From: Nocardioides plantarum
GTDB lineage: Bacteria > Actinomycetota > Actinomycetes > Propionibacteriales > Nocardioidaceae
NCBI RefSeq assembly: GCF_006346395.1
Contig: NZ_VDMS01000002.1
Location: forward strand, 434,001-498,000
Reading direction: 5' to 3'
DNA: 64,000 nt
In this document: piece by piece, positions 53,877 to 64,000 of the stretch
How the letters are laid out: each line of letters starts with the position of its first letter
Position numbering within the stretch: the stretch's first letter is position 1
Notes under the pieces: model-generated
Databases searched by the model: none
Seen by the model: only the letters and a program-made list of their open reading frames with translations
What the model was told of the DNA's origin: nothing
Program-made: the position numbers and the translations under genes

Positions 53877-54848
53877 GTGCAGATGCCAGGTTTGCCGTCT
53901 CCGACTCGCCCGGATGCCATCCACATCGAAGTGGACATCGCCGTCCCAGAACTGTCGACCTACGCCGAGATCGCTCGACGATGGATGACTGACGGACCTG
54001 CTGCCCTTGCGGCTCCTCAGGTGCGGGACACCCTTGCGACAGTGAGCACTACGAAGTCGCTCTCGCGGCATCAAGGCCGGTTGGGCGAACGTGGGACACC
54101 CTGGGGATCGGTCATCATCGCCCCGTACTCGCGCCCACGAACGCGAGGCCCCAGCCTCTACGCCTTCTCCCAGGTGACTTACGACAAATTCCTGAAGCGT
54201 CTCGGCACCGAGATCCCGGAGCGGGCCGAACTGAGGTTCTCGCGACTCGGCGACTTCGGGACCCCCAACGCCGGCGACTGCTTCAACTTCTTCGCACACC
54301 TGGAAGATCCGTCCGGAGAAGAGCCACCGGACCTATTGAGGCTGATCGCCCACCACCCGCTCAAGAAGCCCGACGCCGAGATCCCTGACGAGACAGCAAA
54401 CCGCTGGGCCGACTTCGCATCAACGTTCCTGGCCGAACTCAACGTCCCAGTGCTCTACGGGCACGTCGCCAACGACGTGCACGACACCCAAGGAGGCACT
54501 GCCTTCGAGGAAGAGACACCCGGCCTGCTGGAGTTCAGCGCCTTCGAGTCTGGCCGCCTACGCGGGTACTCGTGGGTTACGGTCATCACGGCGAGCCAAG
54601 CCCGCAGTCTGGGAGGAGTCGCCTCGCTAGGTTCATCGCGGGCGTTCTCAACGGTCTCTGAGACAGCATCGGGAGCCGTAGTGCTTCGAGCAACCGAGAG
54701 GCTCTGCGACTACACCGACGAGGCCGTCGAAAAGGTCTGGACCGCACTCGCCCCGATCCTTCCGCACGGGGTCGTGCCCAGCCCTCAGGATCCGCTGTCG
54801 GATGGCCCCCTGCCTCGGCTGATCTTGCGAGATGCCGCCGAAGCCTGA
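53877..54848 (+). CDS. Orphan protein, possibly DUF3396-like immunity family
   Basis: 323 aa from GTG at 53877 (ATG at 53883 also possible). Codon use is visibly less GC-biased in third positions than in its neighbours, with many GCA, GAA, TCG/TCA choices, which suggests recent acquisition. The C-terminal half (GYSWVTVITASQARSLGG, then AVEKVWTALAPILPHG) faintly resembles type VI immunity (DUF3396) proteins. No toxin gene is adjacent. Similarity is too weak for a firm function. Confidence 0.6.
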   Translation: MQMPGLPSPTRPDAIHIEVDIAVPELSTYAEIARRWMTDGPAALAAPQVRDTLATVSTTKSLSRHQGRLGERGTPWGSVIIAPYSRPRTRGPSLYAFSQVTYDKFLKRLGTEIPERAELRFSRLGDFGTPNAGDCFNFFAHLEDPSGEEPPDLLRLIAHHPLKKPDAEIPDETANRWADFASTFLAELNVPVLYGHVANDVHDTQGGTAFEEETPGLLEFSAFESGRLRGYSWVTVITASQARSLGGVASLGSSRAFSTVSETASGAVVLRATERLCDYTDEAVEKVWTALAPILPHGVVPSPQDPLSDGPLPRLILRDAAEA

Positions 54849-55070
54849 AGGCCACCCAGACCATGCCGCGCTGCGGCTCCGCCCGCTGGTGCCGCGGATG
54901 TCGCGCACTTGCGCCACGCTCGAACTCCGCTCGCCGAGCACGTACGCGGACATGCGTACGACGACGCGCTCGTGTCCGCCGGCGCGACCCGTGACGCCAT
55001 CAGCAGAGCCCTCCATGACCCAACCCCCATCCACCCAGCTCGAACTACGCGTCAGCACGAGCCGCGGACC

Positions 55071-56063
55071 TCAGGTCGCACGCACCGGCTCCGGACCCGC
55101 AGCCGGCGAGCGACGAACTCGAAGAGAGCGCAGTCGCCACGCCGTGGTCAGGACGATCGTCAGGCAGACCGCGGCGGCCACGAGGTCGTCCACGAGCTCG
55201 CGGTCGGCGGTGACCGAGGTGTCGTAGGGCTCGGACCAGAACGGCATCACCAGGCCGACGAGGATCGAGCCCGTCGCGAGGGCCACGGCATGGCGCGGCC
55301 GCCAGTGTGTGCTGCGCGACCAGGTGCCGACGACCGTGGCGACCCCCACGATCACGAGGACGCCGACCACCAGCGCGGCCGTGGTCTCGCCGGGCAGGTA
55401 GAGCAGGTAGCCCAAGAACCCGACGGCCACGAGCACCCAGGGCGGGGGAACCCTCGTCGTGGTCACCGGCCATCGTCGCCACAGCACGCCGGCGACCACC
55501 AACGCGACGACGACACCGGCGGCGGCGAGGGTCTGCACGGGCCGGGCCTGGAACCCGTGGCCCTCCTCGTCCTTGACCCCCACGTGGTTGAGCACCGAGG
55601 CCAGCACGTAGACGACGCCCACGACCCAGGTGGCCCGCCGCGACAGCCACGGCTCGGCCGCCCGCCGTGACCAGCACTCGGCGACCACGATCGGGGCGGC
55701 CATGCTGGCCACCACGTGGCCGGTGACGAAGGCGACCAGGTAGTAGAGGCTGACGTCGATGCCGTCCACGTGCGCCGGGTGCTGGAAGTCGAAGCGGCCG
55801 TACGCCGGGTTGAACAACGACTGGTCGACGATGCCGGCCTGCAGGACACCGAACGCGGCACCGAGCAGCAGGATCGTCGGCCAGCCGCGCCCGGTCCGAC
55901 GGGCGACCTCGCGGATCAGCAGCGCGGCCGACCCGTACATCGGGGCCAGGAACAGCAGGACGAGCGGGATGTCGGTGAACGGGAAGCCGCCCCAGGCCAT
56001 CTCCGCGAACCAGGGGGCCAGCAGCACGAGCGCCAGCGCCGGCGCCCACCTCGTCGTTCGCAC
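55071..56063 (-). CDS. Polytopic membrane protein of unknown function
   Basis: 330 aa, GTG start. About nine hydrophobic segments. LLIREVARRTGRGWPTILLL with GIVDQSLFNPAYGR in the N-terminal half is the only distinctive stretch; the RE/RR pattern distantly recalls CPBP-type membrane proteins, but the metal-binding His residues are not evident. The 222 bp between its stop and the orphan gene contain nothing convincing. Confidence 0.65.
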   Translation of the reverse strand: MRTTRWAPALALVLLAPWFAEMAWGGFPFTDIPLVLLFLAPMYGSAALLIREVARRTGRGWPTILLLGAAFGVLQAGIVDQSLFNPAYGRFDFQHPAHVDGIDVSLYYLVAFVTGHVVASMAAPIVVAECWSRRAAEPWLSRRATWVVGVVYVLASVLNHVGVKDEEGHGFQARPVQTLAAAGVVVALVVAGVLWRRWPVTTTRVPPPWVLVAVGFLGYLLYLPGETTAALVVGVLVIVGVATVVGTWSRSTHWRPRHAVALATGSILVGLVMPFWSEPYDTSVTADRELVDDLVAAAVCLTIVLTTAWRLRSLRVRRSPAAGPEPVRAT

Positions 56064-56137
56064 CGGACCGACGCTAGGCCGGCGCGCGGCCCGGGGACAT
56101 CGACCGAACGTCGTGACCCGGGTGTCGAAAGTCGTAA

Positions 56138-57277
56138 CTACTCGGCGGCGGCGAGCTGACCGCAGGCGGCGTCGATCTCGCTGCCGCGTGTGTCGCGGAT
56201 CGTCGTCGGGATGCCCTTGGCCTCGAGCCGGCGGACGAACTCGGTCATGTCCTCGTCGCGCGAGCGCGTGAACCGGGAGCCGGGCACCTCGTTGAGCGGG
56301 ATCAGGTTGACGTGGACCCAGCCCCAGTCACCGCGCATCAGCACGTCGGCGAGCAGGTCGGCCCGCCAGGCCTGGTCGTTGATGTCGCGCATCATGGCGT
56401 ACTCGATGCTGACGCGTCGCTTGGTCGTCTCGGCGTAGTGGAACGCCGCGTCGACGGTCTCGGCGACGGAGAAGCGGGTGTTGATCGGCACCAGGTCGTT
56501 GCGCAGCTCGTCGTCGGGTGCGTGCAGGCTCAGGGCCAGGGTGACGGGGATGCCCTCGTCGGCCAGCTGGCGCATGCGGGGAACCAGCCCGACGGTCGAG
56601 ACGGTGATGCCGCGCGCGCTCATGCCGAGCCCGTCGGGGCTCGGGTCGACCATGCGGCGTACGGCGCCGATGACGGCCTTGTAGTTGGCCAGTGGCTCGC
56701 CCATGCCCATGAAGACGACGTTGGAGATGCGGGTGGGACCGCCCGGGACCTCGCCGCGGGCCAGGGAGCGGGCACCGGCGACGACCTGCTCGACGATCTC
56801 GGCGGTCGACATGTTGCGCTGCAGGCCGCCCTGGCCGGTCGCGCAGAACGGGCAGGCCATGCCGCAGCCGGCCTGGCTGGAGACACAGATGGTGGCCCGG
56901 TCGGGGTAGCGCATCAGCACCGACTCGACGAGCGCACCGTCGAAGAGCCTCCACAGCGTCTTGCGGGTCGTGCCCTTGTCGGCCTCCGAGGTGCGCAGCG
57001 GCGTCATCAGCCGCGGCAGGAGCGTGGCGACGAGCTCGTCGCGCTGCGCGGCCGGCAGGTCGGTCATCTCGGCGGGGTCGTCGACCAGCCGACCGAAGTA
57101 GTGCGTCGAGAGCTGCTTGGCCCGGAACCCCGGCAGGCCGTTGGCCTCGAGCAGGGCCTTGCGTCCCGCGGAGTCGAGGTCGGCGAGGTGGGACGGCGGC
57201 TTGCGGCGTCCGCGCGGCTCGTCGAAGACCAGCGGCAGGGCGGTGGTGCCGGCGGGCGGGGCGGGAGTCTCGGTCAT
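56138..57277 (-). CDS. rlmN: Dual-specificity rRNA/tRNA methyltransferase RlmN
   Basis: 379 aa from ATG at 57277. Radical SAM cluster motif [11 protein letters not shown] (CxxxCxxC), the GEPL segment [10 protein letters not shown], and the C-terminal catalytic Cys in [12 protein letters not shown]. It methylates C2 of A2503 in 23S rRNA and A37 in some tRNAs. Confidence 0.96.
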   Translation of the reverse strand: MTETPAPPAGTTALPLVFDEPRGRRKPPSHLADLDSAGRKALLEANGLPGFRAKQLSTHYFGRLVDDPAEMTDLPAAQRDELVATLLPRLMTPLRTSEADKGTTRKTLWRLFDGALVESVLMRYPDRATICVSSQAGCGMACPFCATGQGGLQRNMSTAEIVEQVVAGARSLARGEVPGGPTRISNVVFMGMGEPLANYKAVIGAVRRMVDPSPDGLGMSARGITVSTVGLVPRMRQLADEGIPVTLALSLHAPDDELRNDLVPINTRFSVAETVDAAFHYAETTKRRVSIEYAMMRDINDQAWRADLLADVLMRGDWGWVHVNLIPLNEVPGSRFTRSRDEDMTEFVRRLEAKGIPTTIRDTRGSEIDAACGQLAAAE

Positions 57278-57313
57278 GACGTCACCGATTCTCCCACCCG
57301 GCCGCACGCGTTC

Positions 57314-59032
57314 CTAACTGAGCGGAACCACGTCGGCAGCGCCCATGCGGGCGGCGTCGGCGGTGGCGTCGTCGGGCATCTGCTGGCTCTCGAGCTCGGC
57401 CTCCACCCGCTTGAGGTAGTGGTCGACCTCCAGCGCGCGCTGCTCGTCGCTCCACCCGAGGACGGACGCCATGAGAGCAGCGCTCTCCTCAGCGGCGCCG
57501 ACGCCTCGGTCGAAGGTCTCGATCGAGATGCGGGTACGACGGGTGAGCACGTCGTCGAGGTGGCGTGCGCCCTCGTGGCTGGCGGCGTAGACGACCTCGA
57601 CGCGCAGGTAGTCGGCGGTGCCGGCCAGCGGCTCCCCCAGCGTCGGGTCGGCCGCGACCAGGTCGAGCAGCTCGTGGACCAGCGAGCCGTAGCGGCCGAG
57701 CAGGTGGTCGATCCACACCTCGTGCAGGCCCGAGGACTCCGCCAGCACGTGGCGGGAGTTGACCAGGGCGTCGTAGCCCTCGGCGCCCAGGAGCGGCACC
57801 TTGGCCGTCACCGACGGTCCGACCTTGCGGTCGAAGACCGAGGACATGCCGAAGACCGCCTCGTCGACGGCGTCCTCGGCCATCACCCGGTAGGTCGTGT
57901 ACTTGCCGCCGGCGACGACCACCAGGCCAGGCGCGGGGTGGGAGACCGCGTGCTCGCGCGACAGCTTGGACGTGGCCTCCGACTCGCCCTCGAGCAGCGG
58001 CCGCAGCCCGGCGTAGACGCCCTCGACGTCGGCGCGGGTGAGCGGGGTGTCGAGCACCGCGTTGACGTGGTCGAGGATGTAGTCGATGTCGGCCTGGCTG
58101 GCGGCGGGGTGGGCCTTGTCGAGGGTCCACTCGGTGTCGGTGGTGCCGATGATCCAGTGTCGGCCCCACGGGATGACGAAGAGCACCGACTTCTCGGTGC
58201 GCAGGATCAGGCCCACCTCGGAGCGGATCCGGTCCTTCGGGACGACCAGGTGGACGCCCTTGCTGGCCCTCACGTGGAAGAGGCCGCGCTGCCCGCCGAG
58301 GTCCTGGGTCTCGTCGGTCCACACCCCGGTGGCGTTGATGATCTGCTTGGCGCGAATCGTCACCGTGGTGTCGTTGTCGAGGTCGCGCACGACCGCGCCG
58401 GTCACGCGCTCGCCCTCGCGTAGCAGCTCGACGACCCGGGCCCGCGAGGCGATCCTGGCGCCGTAGGCGGCCGCCGTACGGGACAGGAACATGGTGTGGC
58501 GCGCGTCGTCGACCTGGGCGTCGTAGTACTTCAGCGCCCCGACCAGCGCGTCCTTGCGCAGCGACGGCACCAGCTTGCGGGCACCACGGCGGGTCAGGTG
58601 CTGGTGGAGCGGCACCCCCGCGCGGCCCGAGACCCGCGACATCGCGTCGTAGAGGGCGACGCCCGAACCGGCGTAGAAGCGCTCCCAGCCGCGGTGCTTG
58701 AGCGGGTAGAGGAAGGCCACCGGGTGCACCAGGTGCGGGGCCAGCTCCTGCAGCAGCAGGCCCCGCTCCTTGAGTGCCTCGGCCACCAGCCGGAAGTCGA
58801 GCATCTCCAGGTAGCGCAGGCCTCCGTGGACCAGCTTGCTGGAGCGGCTCGAGGTGCCGGACGCGAAGTCGCGCGCCTCGACCAGCCCGACCTTGAGACC
58901 GCGGGTCGCGGCGTCGAGCGCGCTGCCCGCGCCGACGACCCCACCCCCGATCACCAGGATGTCGAGCTCCTCGGCCGCCATGGCCTGGAGGGACTCCTCG
59001 CGGAACTCGGGCGACAGGGCGACGGACCTCAT
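57314..59032 (-). CDS. glpD: Glycerol-3-phosphate dehydrogenase (FAD, aerobic)
   Basis: 572 aa. FAD-binding DILVIGGGVVGAGSALDAA at the N-terminus; SKLVHGGLRYLE and WTDETQDLGG, then GRHWIIGTTDTEW. It oxidises glycerol-3-phosphate to DHAP at the membrane. It lies at the end of the left-facing glpF-glpK-glpD unit. Confidence 0.96.
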   Translation of the reverse strand: MRSVALSPEFREESLQAMAAEELDILVIGGGVVGAGSALDAATRGLKVGLVEARDFASGTSSRSSKLVHGGLRYLEMLDFRLVAEALKERGLLLQELAPHLVHPVAFLYPLKHRGWERFYAGSGVALYDAMSRVSGRAGVPLHQHLTRRGARKLVPSLRKDALVGALKYYDAQVDDARHTMFLSRTAAAYGARIASRARVVELLREGERVTGAVVRDLDNDTTVTIRAKQIINATGVWTDETQDLGGQRGLFHVRASKGVHLVVPKDRIRSEVGLILRTEKSVLFVIPWGRHWIIGTTDTEWTLDKAHPAASQADIDYILDHVNAVLDTPLTRADVEGVYAGLRPLLEGESEATSKLSREHAVSHPAPGLVVVAGGKYTTYRVMAEDAVDEAVFGMSSVFDRKVGPSVTAKVPLLGAEGYDALVNSRHVLAESSGLHEVWIDHLLGRYGSLVHELLDLVAADPTLGEPLAGTADYLRVEVVYAASHEGARHLDDVLTRRTRISIETFDRGVGAAEESAALMASVLGWSDEQRALEVDHYLKRVEAELESQQMPDDATADAARMGAADVVPLS

Positions 59033-59102
59033 GTCAGGACAACCTCTCGTGCTTCGTGGTGCGGGTGGCGTGCGTGGGATGGTGCGACCGGGGCTCGGCC
59101 GC

Positions 59103-60620
59103 TCAGTCGACGTCGACCCAGTCGAGCGTGCGGGTCACCGCCTTCTTCCACTGGGTGTAACCAGCTTCGCGCTGCTCGTCATCCCACTGTGGCGACCATC
59201 GCTTCGCCTCGTTCCAGTTCTCGCGCAGCTCGTCGGTGTTGTTCCAGAAGCCGACGGCCAGGCCCGCGGCGTACGCCGCCCCGAGCGCGGTGGTCTCGGC
59301 CACCACGGGCCGGCTCACCTCGACGCCGAGCACGTCGGCCTGGATCTGCATGCACAGCTCGTTGGCGGTCACGCCGCCGTCGACCTTGAGCACCTCGAGG
59401 GTCACCCCCGAGTCCTTCTCCATGGCCTCGGCCACGTCGCGGCTCTGGTAGCAGATCGACTCCAGGGTGGCGCGCGCCAGGTGGGCGTTGGTGTTGAACC
59501 GCGACAGCCCGACGATCGCTCCGCGCGCGTCGGAGCGCCAGTAGGGCGCGAAGAGCCCGGAGAACGCCGGCACGAAGTAGACGCCGCCGTTGTCGTCGAC
59601 CTGGCGCGCCAGGGACTCGCTCTGCGCGGCCCCGCTGATGATGCCGAGCTGGTCGCGCAGCCACTGCACGGCTGAGCCGGTGACGGCGATGGAGCCCTCC
59701 AGGGCGTAGACGGGAGCGTCGTCACCGAACTTGTAGCAGACCGTGGTCAGCAGACCGGACTCCGAGCGGACCAGCTCGGTGCCGGTGTTGAGCAGCATGA
59801 AGTTGCCCGTGCCGTAGGTGTTCTTGGCCTCGCCCGGCGCGAAGCACACCTGGCCGACCGTGGCGGCCTGCTGGTCGCCGAGGATGCCGGTCAGCTTGAC
59901 CTCGCCGCGCAGCGGACCGTTGGCGCGGGTGGTGCCGTAGCCCTCGGGCTCGCTGGAGGACCGGATCTCGGGCAGCATCGCGCGCGGGATGTCGAAGAGC
60001 GCGAGCAGCTCGTCGTCCCACTCGAGGGTCTCGAGGTCCATCAGCATGGTGCGGCTGGCGTTGGTCGGCTCGGTGACGTGGACGCCGCCGTCGGTGCCGC
60101 CGGTGAGGTTCCAGATCAGCCACGAGTCGGTGTTGCCGAAGATGGCGTCGCCGGCCTCGGCCGCCTCGCGCACGCCGTCGACGTTCTCGAGGATCCACTG
60201 GATCTTGCCGCCGGAGAAGTACGTCGCCGGGGGCAGCCCGGCCTTGCGCCGGATGAGGTCGCCGTGGCCGTCACGCTCGAGCTTGCTGGCGATGCGGTCG
60301 GTGCGGGTGTCCTGCCACACGATCGCGTTGTAGTAGGGCTGGCCGGTGTTCTTGTCCCACACCACCGTGGTCTCACGCTGGTTGGTGATGCCGAGGGCCA
60401 CGAGGTCGCTGGCCTTGAGCTTGGCCTTGCTGAGCCCCGACTGGATCACCGAGCTGGTGCGCTCCCAGATCTCCACCGGGTCGTGCTCCACCCAGCCGGC
60501 CTGCGGCAGGATCTGCTCGTGCTCCAGCTGGTGGCGCGCGACCTCGTTGCCCCCGTGGTCGAAGATCATGAAGCGGGTGCTGGTGGTGCCCTGGTCGACT
60601 GCTCCGACGTACTCGGCCAT
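59103..60620 (-). CDS. glpK: Glycerol kinase
   Basis: 505 aa. [15 protein letters not shown] phosphate loop at the N-terminus; [23 protein letters not shown] and [14 protein letters not shown] are FGGY signatures. It phosphorylates glycerol entering through GlpF. It lies between glpF and glpD with short gaps, consistent with one operon. Confidence 0.97.
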   Translation of the reverse strand: MAEYVGAVDQGTTSTRFMIFDHGGNEVARHQLEHEQILPQAGWVEHDPVEIWERTSSVIQSGLSKAKLKASDLVALGITNQRETTVVWDKNTGQPYYNAIVWQDTRTDRIASKLERDGHGDLIRRKAGLPPATYFSGGKIQWILENVDGVREAAEAGDAIFGNTDSWLIWNLTGGTDGGVHVTEPTNASRTMLMDLETLEWDDELLALFDIPRAMLPEIRSSSEPEGYGTTRANGPLRGEVKLTGILGDQQAATVGQVCFAPGEAKNTYGTGNFMLLNTGTELVRSESGLLTTVCYKFGDDAPVYALEGSIAVTGSAVQWLRDQLGIISGAAQSESLARQVDDNGGVYFVPAFSGLFAPYWRSDARGAIVGLSRFNTNAHLARATLESICYQSRDVAEAMEKDSGVTLEVLKVDGGVTANELCMQIQADVLGVEVSRPVVAETTALGAAYAAGLAVGFWNNTDELRENWNEAKRWSPQWDDEQREAGYTQWKKAVTRTLDWVDVD

Positions 60621-60677
60621 CGATGACTCCTTCGTGTGCGTGCGTGCGGGTGTGGGTGTGACTGGTGCCGGCAGGGA

Positions 60678-61505
60678 TCAGCCGCGAGCGTTGGTGGGCT
60701 CGCTCACCGCCTCCTCGTCCTGGGCGGTGTCGTCGGTCAGGTGGATCTCGACGAGCACCTTGAACAGCGCACCGCCGATCAGCCCACCGATGATCGGAGC
60801 CACGATCGGCAGCCAGAAGTAGAGATCGCCGTTCTGGTCGGAGAGGGCGTCGCCGTATCCCGTGATGAGCGAGGCCAGCCGCGGGCCGAGGTCACGCGCC
60901 GGGTTGATCGCGTAGCCCGCGTTGGCCCCCCACGCCATGCCGAGCGCGACGACGAGCAGCCCGACGATGACCGGGCCCAGGTTGGCCAGCGGCGGGTTGT
61001 TCCAGGCCGTGGTGAGGGCGAAGACGACGAAGACCAGGATCGCGGTGCCGACCACCTGGTCGAGGAAGGCCGTCGAGATGCTGAAGCCGTCGATCCCGTT
61101 GCCGGGCAGGGTGGAGAAGATGCCCTGGGTCTTGATGGTGTGTCCGGGGTCGACGGTGCCGATCAGCTCGGCGTAGCTGGCACGCACGATGAGCGCGGCC
61201 ACGAAGGCACCGAGGGTCTGGGCCAGGATGTAGGGCGCGACCTTGGCCCAGGAGAAGCCCTTGAAGGCTGCCAGGGCGATCGTCACGGCCGGGTTGAGGT
61301 GGCCGCCGGAGAGTCGGGCACTGACGTAGACACCCAGGGTCACCCCGATGCCCCAGGCCCAGGCGATCGAGTCGTGGTCGCCGAGCGACCCGTCGCTGCT
61401 CGTGGCGACCTGGGCCACGACCGCGGTGCCGAAGAGGATCAGGATCATCGTGCCGGCGAACTCGGCGCAGAGTTCGCCGACCAGGGGGTTACGGGGTTTC
61501 TTCAC
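60678..61505 (-). CDS. glpF: Glycerol uptake facilitator (aquaglyceroporin)
   Basis: 275 aa from GTG at 61505, with GGAGG 8 bp upstream. Two NPA boxes: GHLNPAVT and INPARDLGPR; the Asp after the second box is typical of glycerol channels. Six membrane helices. First gene of the left unit, divergent from the IclR regulator across a palindromic operator. Confidence 0.93.
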   Translation of the reverse strand: MKKPRNPLVGELCAEFAGTMILILFGTAVVAQVATSSDGSLGDHDSIAWAWGIGVTLGVYVSARLSGGHLNPAVTIALAAFKGFSWAKVAPYILAQTLGAFVAALIVRASYAELIGTVDPGHTIKTQGIFSTLPGNGIDGFSISTAFLDQVVGTAILVFVVFALTTAWNNPPLANLGPVIVGLLVVALGMAWGANAGYAINPARDLGPRLASLITGYGDALSDQNGDLYFWLPIVAPIIGGLIGGALFKVLVEIHLTDDTAQDEEAVSEPTNARG

Positions 61506-61584
61506 GGGTGACTCCTCCCAGTCCGGCGCCGCCGTGGCGCCCGTCACACCGTGCACCGTGGTCGGGCGCCGTGCCCAGGGCGGT

Positions 61585-61624
61585 CGTTCGACAGTCTCGA
61601 ACGCGCGTTCGTCATCGTCGAACG
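61585..61624. promoter_or_regulatory. Palindromic operator between glpF and the IclR gene
   Basis: A perfect 14-bp palindrome CGAACGCGCGTTCG (61598-61611) is flanked symmetrically by CGTTCGAC (61585-61592) and GTCGAACG (61617-61624), which are inverted copies. The set lies 15 bp upstream of the IclR start and 80 bp upstream of glpF, the right place for IclR control of both. Confidence 0.8.
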
Positions 61625-61638
61625 TCTACGCTGATCCG

Positions 61639-62393
61639 GTGCCCGGCACCATCCAGTCCATCGAGCGCGCCGCGGCCGTGCTGCACTTCCTCGGCGCGGT
61701 CCCCGAGCCGGTCGCCCTCGGCGAGCTCGCCCACGCGCTGGGGCTGCCGAAGCCCACGACGCACGGCATCGTGCGCACCCTCGTCGGGGTGGGCTTCGTC
61801 GTGCAGCACCCCGAGACCGGCCACTACGCGATCGGGACCGGCCTGACCCGGCTCGGCGAGACGCTCGACCCCCACCTGCTGCGCTCGCGGGCGGCCAACT
61901 GGGCCGACGGCCTCGTCGCCCTGTCGGGCCTCGAGGTCGAGCTCGGGATCCTCACGGGAGGCACCGTCGAGCTGCTCCACCACGTCTTCCGGCCCGACGG
62001 CTCGCCCCAGCGACTGCGGGTCGGCGAGCGGCAGCCGCTGCACGCCACCGCCCTGGGCCTGGCGCTGCTGGCCTTCGCCCCGGCCGCCTCGCGACCGCGG
62101 GACCTGGTGCTGACGTCGTACACCTCGGCCACCGTCACCAGCGTCCTGGAGCTGACCCGGTCGGTGCAGCAGACCGCGCGGCGCGGCTGGAGCCTGGCCG
62201 ACGGCACCCACCGCCCGGGGATCGCGTCCCTGGCCGCCCCGATCCGGCACCACGCCGGTCTCGGGGTGGGCGCCCTGGCGGTCCTCGGCCCGCGCGAGCG
62301 CGTGCTCACCGGCTCCGGCGAGCCGCTGCCCGGCCTCGTCGAGCAGGTCGTCGGCGCTGCCGCCGCGGTCTCGGCCCGGCTCCAGGAGCGGTT

Positions 62394-62397
<4 letters not shown>
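61639..62397 (+). CDS. IclR-family regulator of the glycerol genes
   Basis: 252 aa from GTG at 61639. [15 protein letters not shown] and [20 protein letters not shown] form the winged HTH; the effector domain has [16 protein letters not shown] and [13 protein letters not shown]. By position it controls glpF-glpK-glpD and the second glpK, and could be a GylR-type repressor. The stop overlaps the second kinase (GTGA). Confidence 0.9.
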
Positions 62398-63926
<1,529 letters not shown>

Positions 63927-63970
63927 GCCCCCCCTGCTGGCCGGCTGCCGACCGATGCCGGCCGGCCCGG

Positions 63971-64000
63971 TCAGCCGTCGTTCTTGAGCAGCAGCCAGAA
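63971..64000 (-). CDS. C-terminal end of an unidentified gene (partial)
   Basis: Reading on the minus strand from the window edge gives FWLLLKNDG then TGA, with high-GC third positions. Too short to identify. A GGCCGG/CCGGCC dyad just after it (63934-63966) may be a shared terminator with the second glpK. Confidence 0.35.
   Translation of the reverse strand, partial: FWLLLKNDG

Noticed and set aside
54849..55070. Small genes between the orphan and the membrane protein
   Set aside because: The open frames lack a start signal and coding bias; the segment is most likely a convergent intergenic region.

Overview
The window is about 72% G+C with very high third-position G+C, actinobacterial promoter and start habits (many GTG starts, one TTG, ATGA and GTGA overlaps) and gene families typical of Propionibacteriales. 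A Nocardioides-like organism is the best guess. The blocks ylxR/infB, rimP-nusA, the lipoprotein plus DUF4439 pair, proS, and GNAT-ispG-rip1-dxr keep the same relative order that I recall from mycobacteria (Rv2839c to Rv2870c), so the chromosomal backbone is conserved and the accessory material sits between these blocks.

Layout. 1-2.9 kb: the end of a PASTA-like protein, a PucR regulator, and a coupled membrane protein that is a degenerate P-type ATPase. 3.0-10.5 kb: the translation/transcription block infB, ylxR, nusA, rimP, broken up by a GH16-like gene and an alpha/beta hydrolase, then a lipoprotein and a DUF4439 ferritin-like gene. 10.5-13.7 kb: a structured intergenic region, a small VEQE-repeat secreted protein, a HAD hydrolase and proS. 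13.8-32.4 kb: a candidate biosynthetic gene cluster. 33-42.6 kb: envelope genes, GNAT-ispG-rip1-dxr (MEP pathway plus site-2 protease), a TetR unit and a monocarboxylate symporter. 42.7-48.2 kb: a secreted M1 peptidase, an amine/omega-amino-acid catabolic unit (aldehyde dehydrogenase, class III transaminase, Lrp regulator) and a rhodanese. 48.2-56.1 kb: RIO kinase with a structured leader and small upstream ORF, LOG protein, glycosyltransferase, GNAT, HNH endonuclease and orphan genes. 56.1-64 kb: rlmN and a glycerol regulon (glpD, glpK, glpF, divergent IclR regulator, second glpK).

The most interesting part is 13.8-32.4 kb. Two arms diverge from a control region at about 24.1-24.4 kb that carries three perfect 10-bp direct repeats and a nested dyad. 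The left arm encodes an MFS exporter, a SARP activator, a two-nucleotide-fold flavoprotein, a small membrane protein, a zinc-ribbon/FHA protein, an Orn/Lys/Arg-type decarboxylase, an acyl-CoA dehydrogenase, a FlK-like thioesterase and a cation:proton antiporter. The right arm encodes a membrane-anchored lactonase-type beta-propeller, a stand-alone KAS III, a class III aminotransferase, an ATP-grasp ligase that resembles the pheganomycin PGM1 family, and an EctB-like diaminobutyrate transaminase. It ends against an ECF sigma factor with a soluble zinc-type anti-sigma factor. No NRPS module, PKS module or ectA/ectC is present. My inference is a small amide-type metabolite built from a KAS III-derived acid and a diaminobutyrate- or diamine-derived unit joined by the ATP-grasp enzyme. 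I do not recognise a characterised cluster with this gene set.

All functions are read from sequence motifs only; no database search was run.
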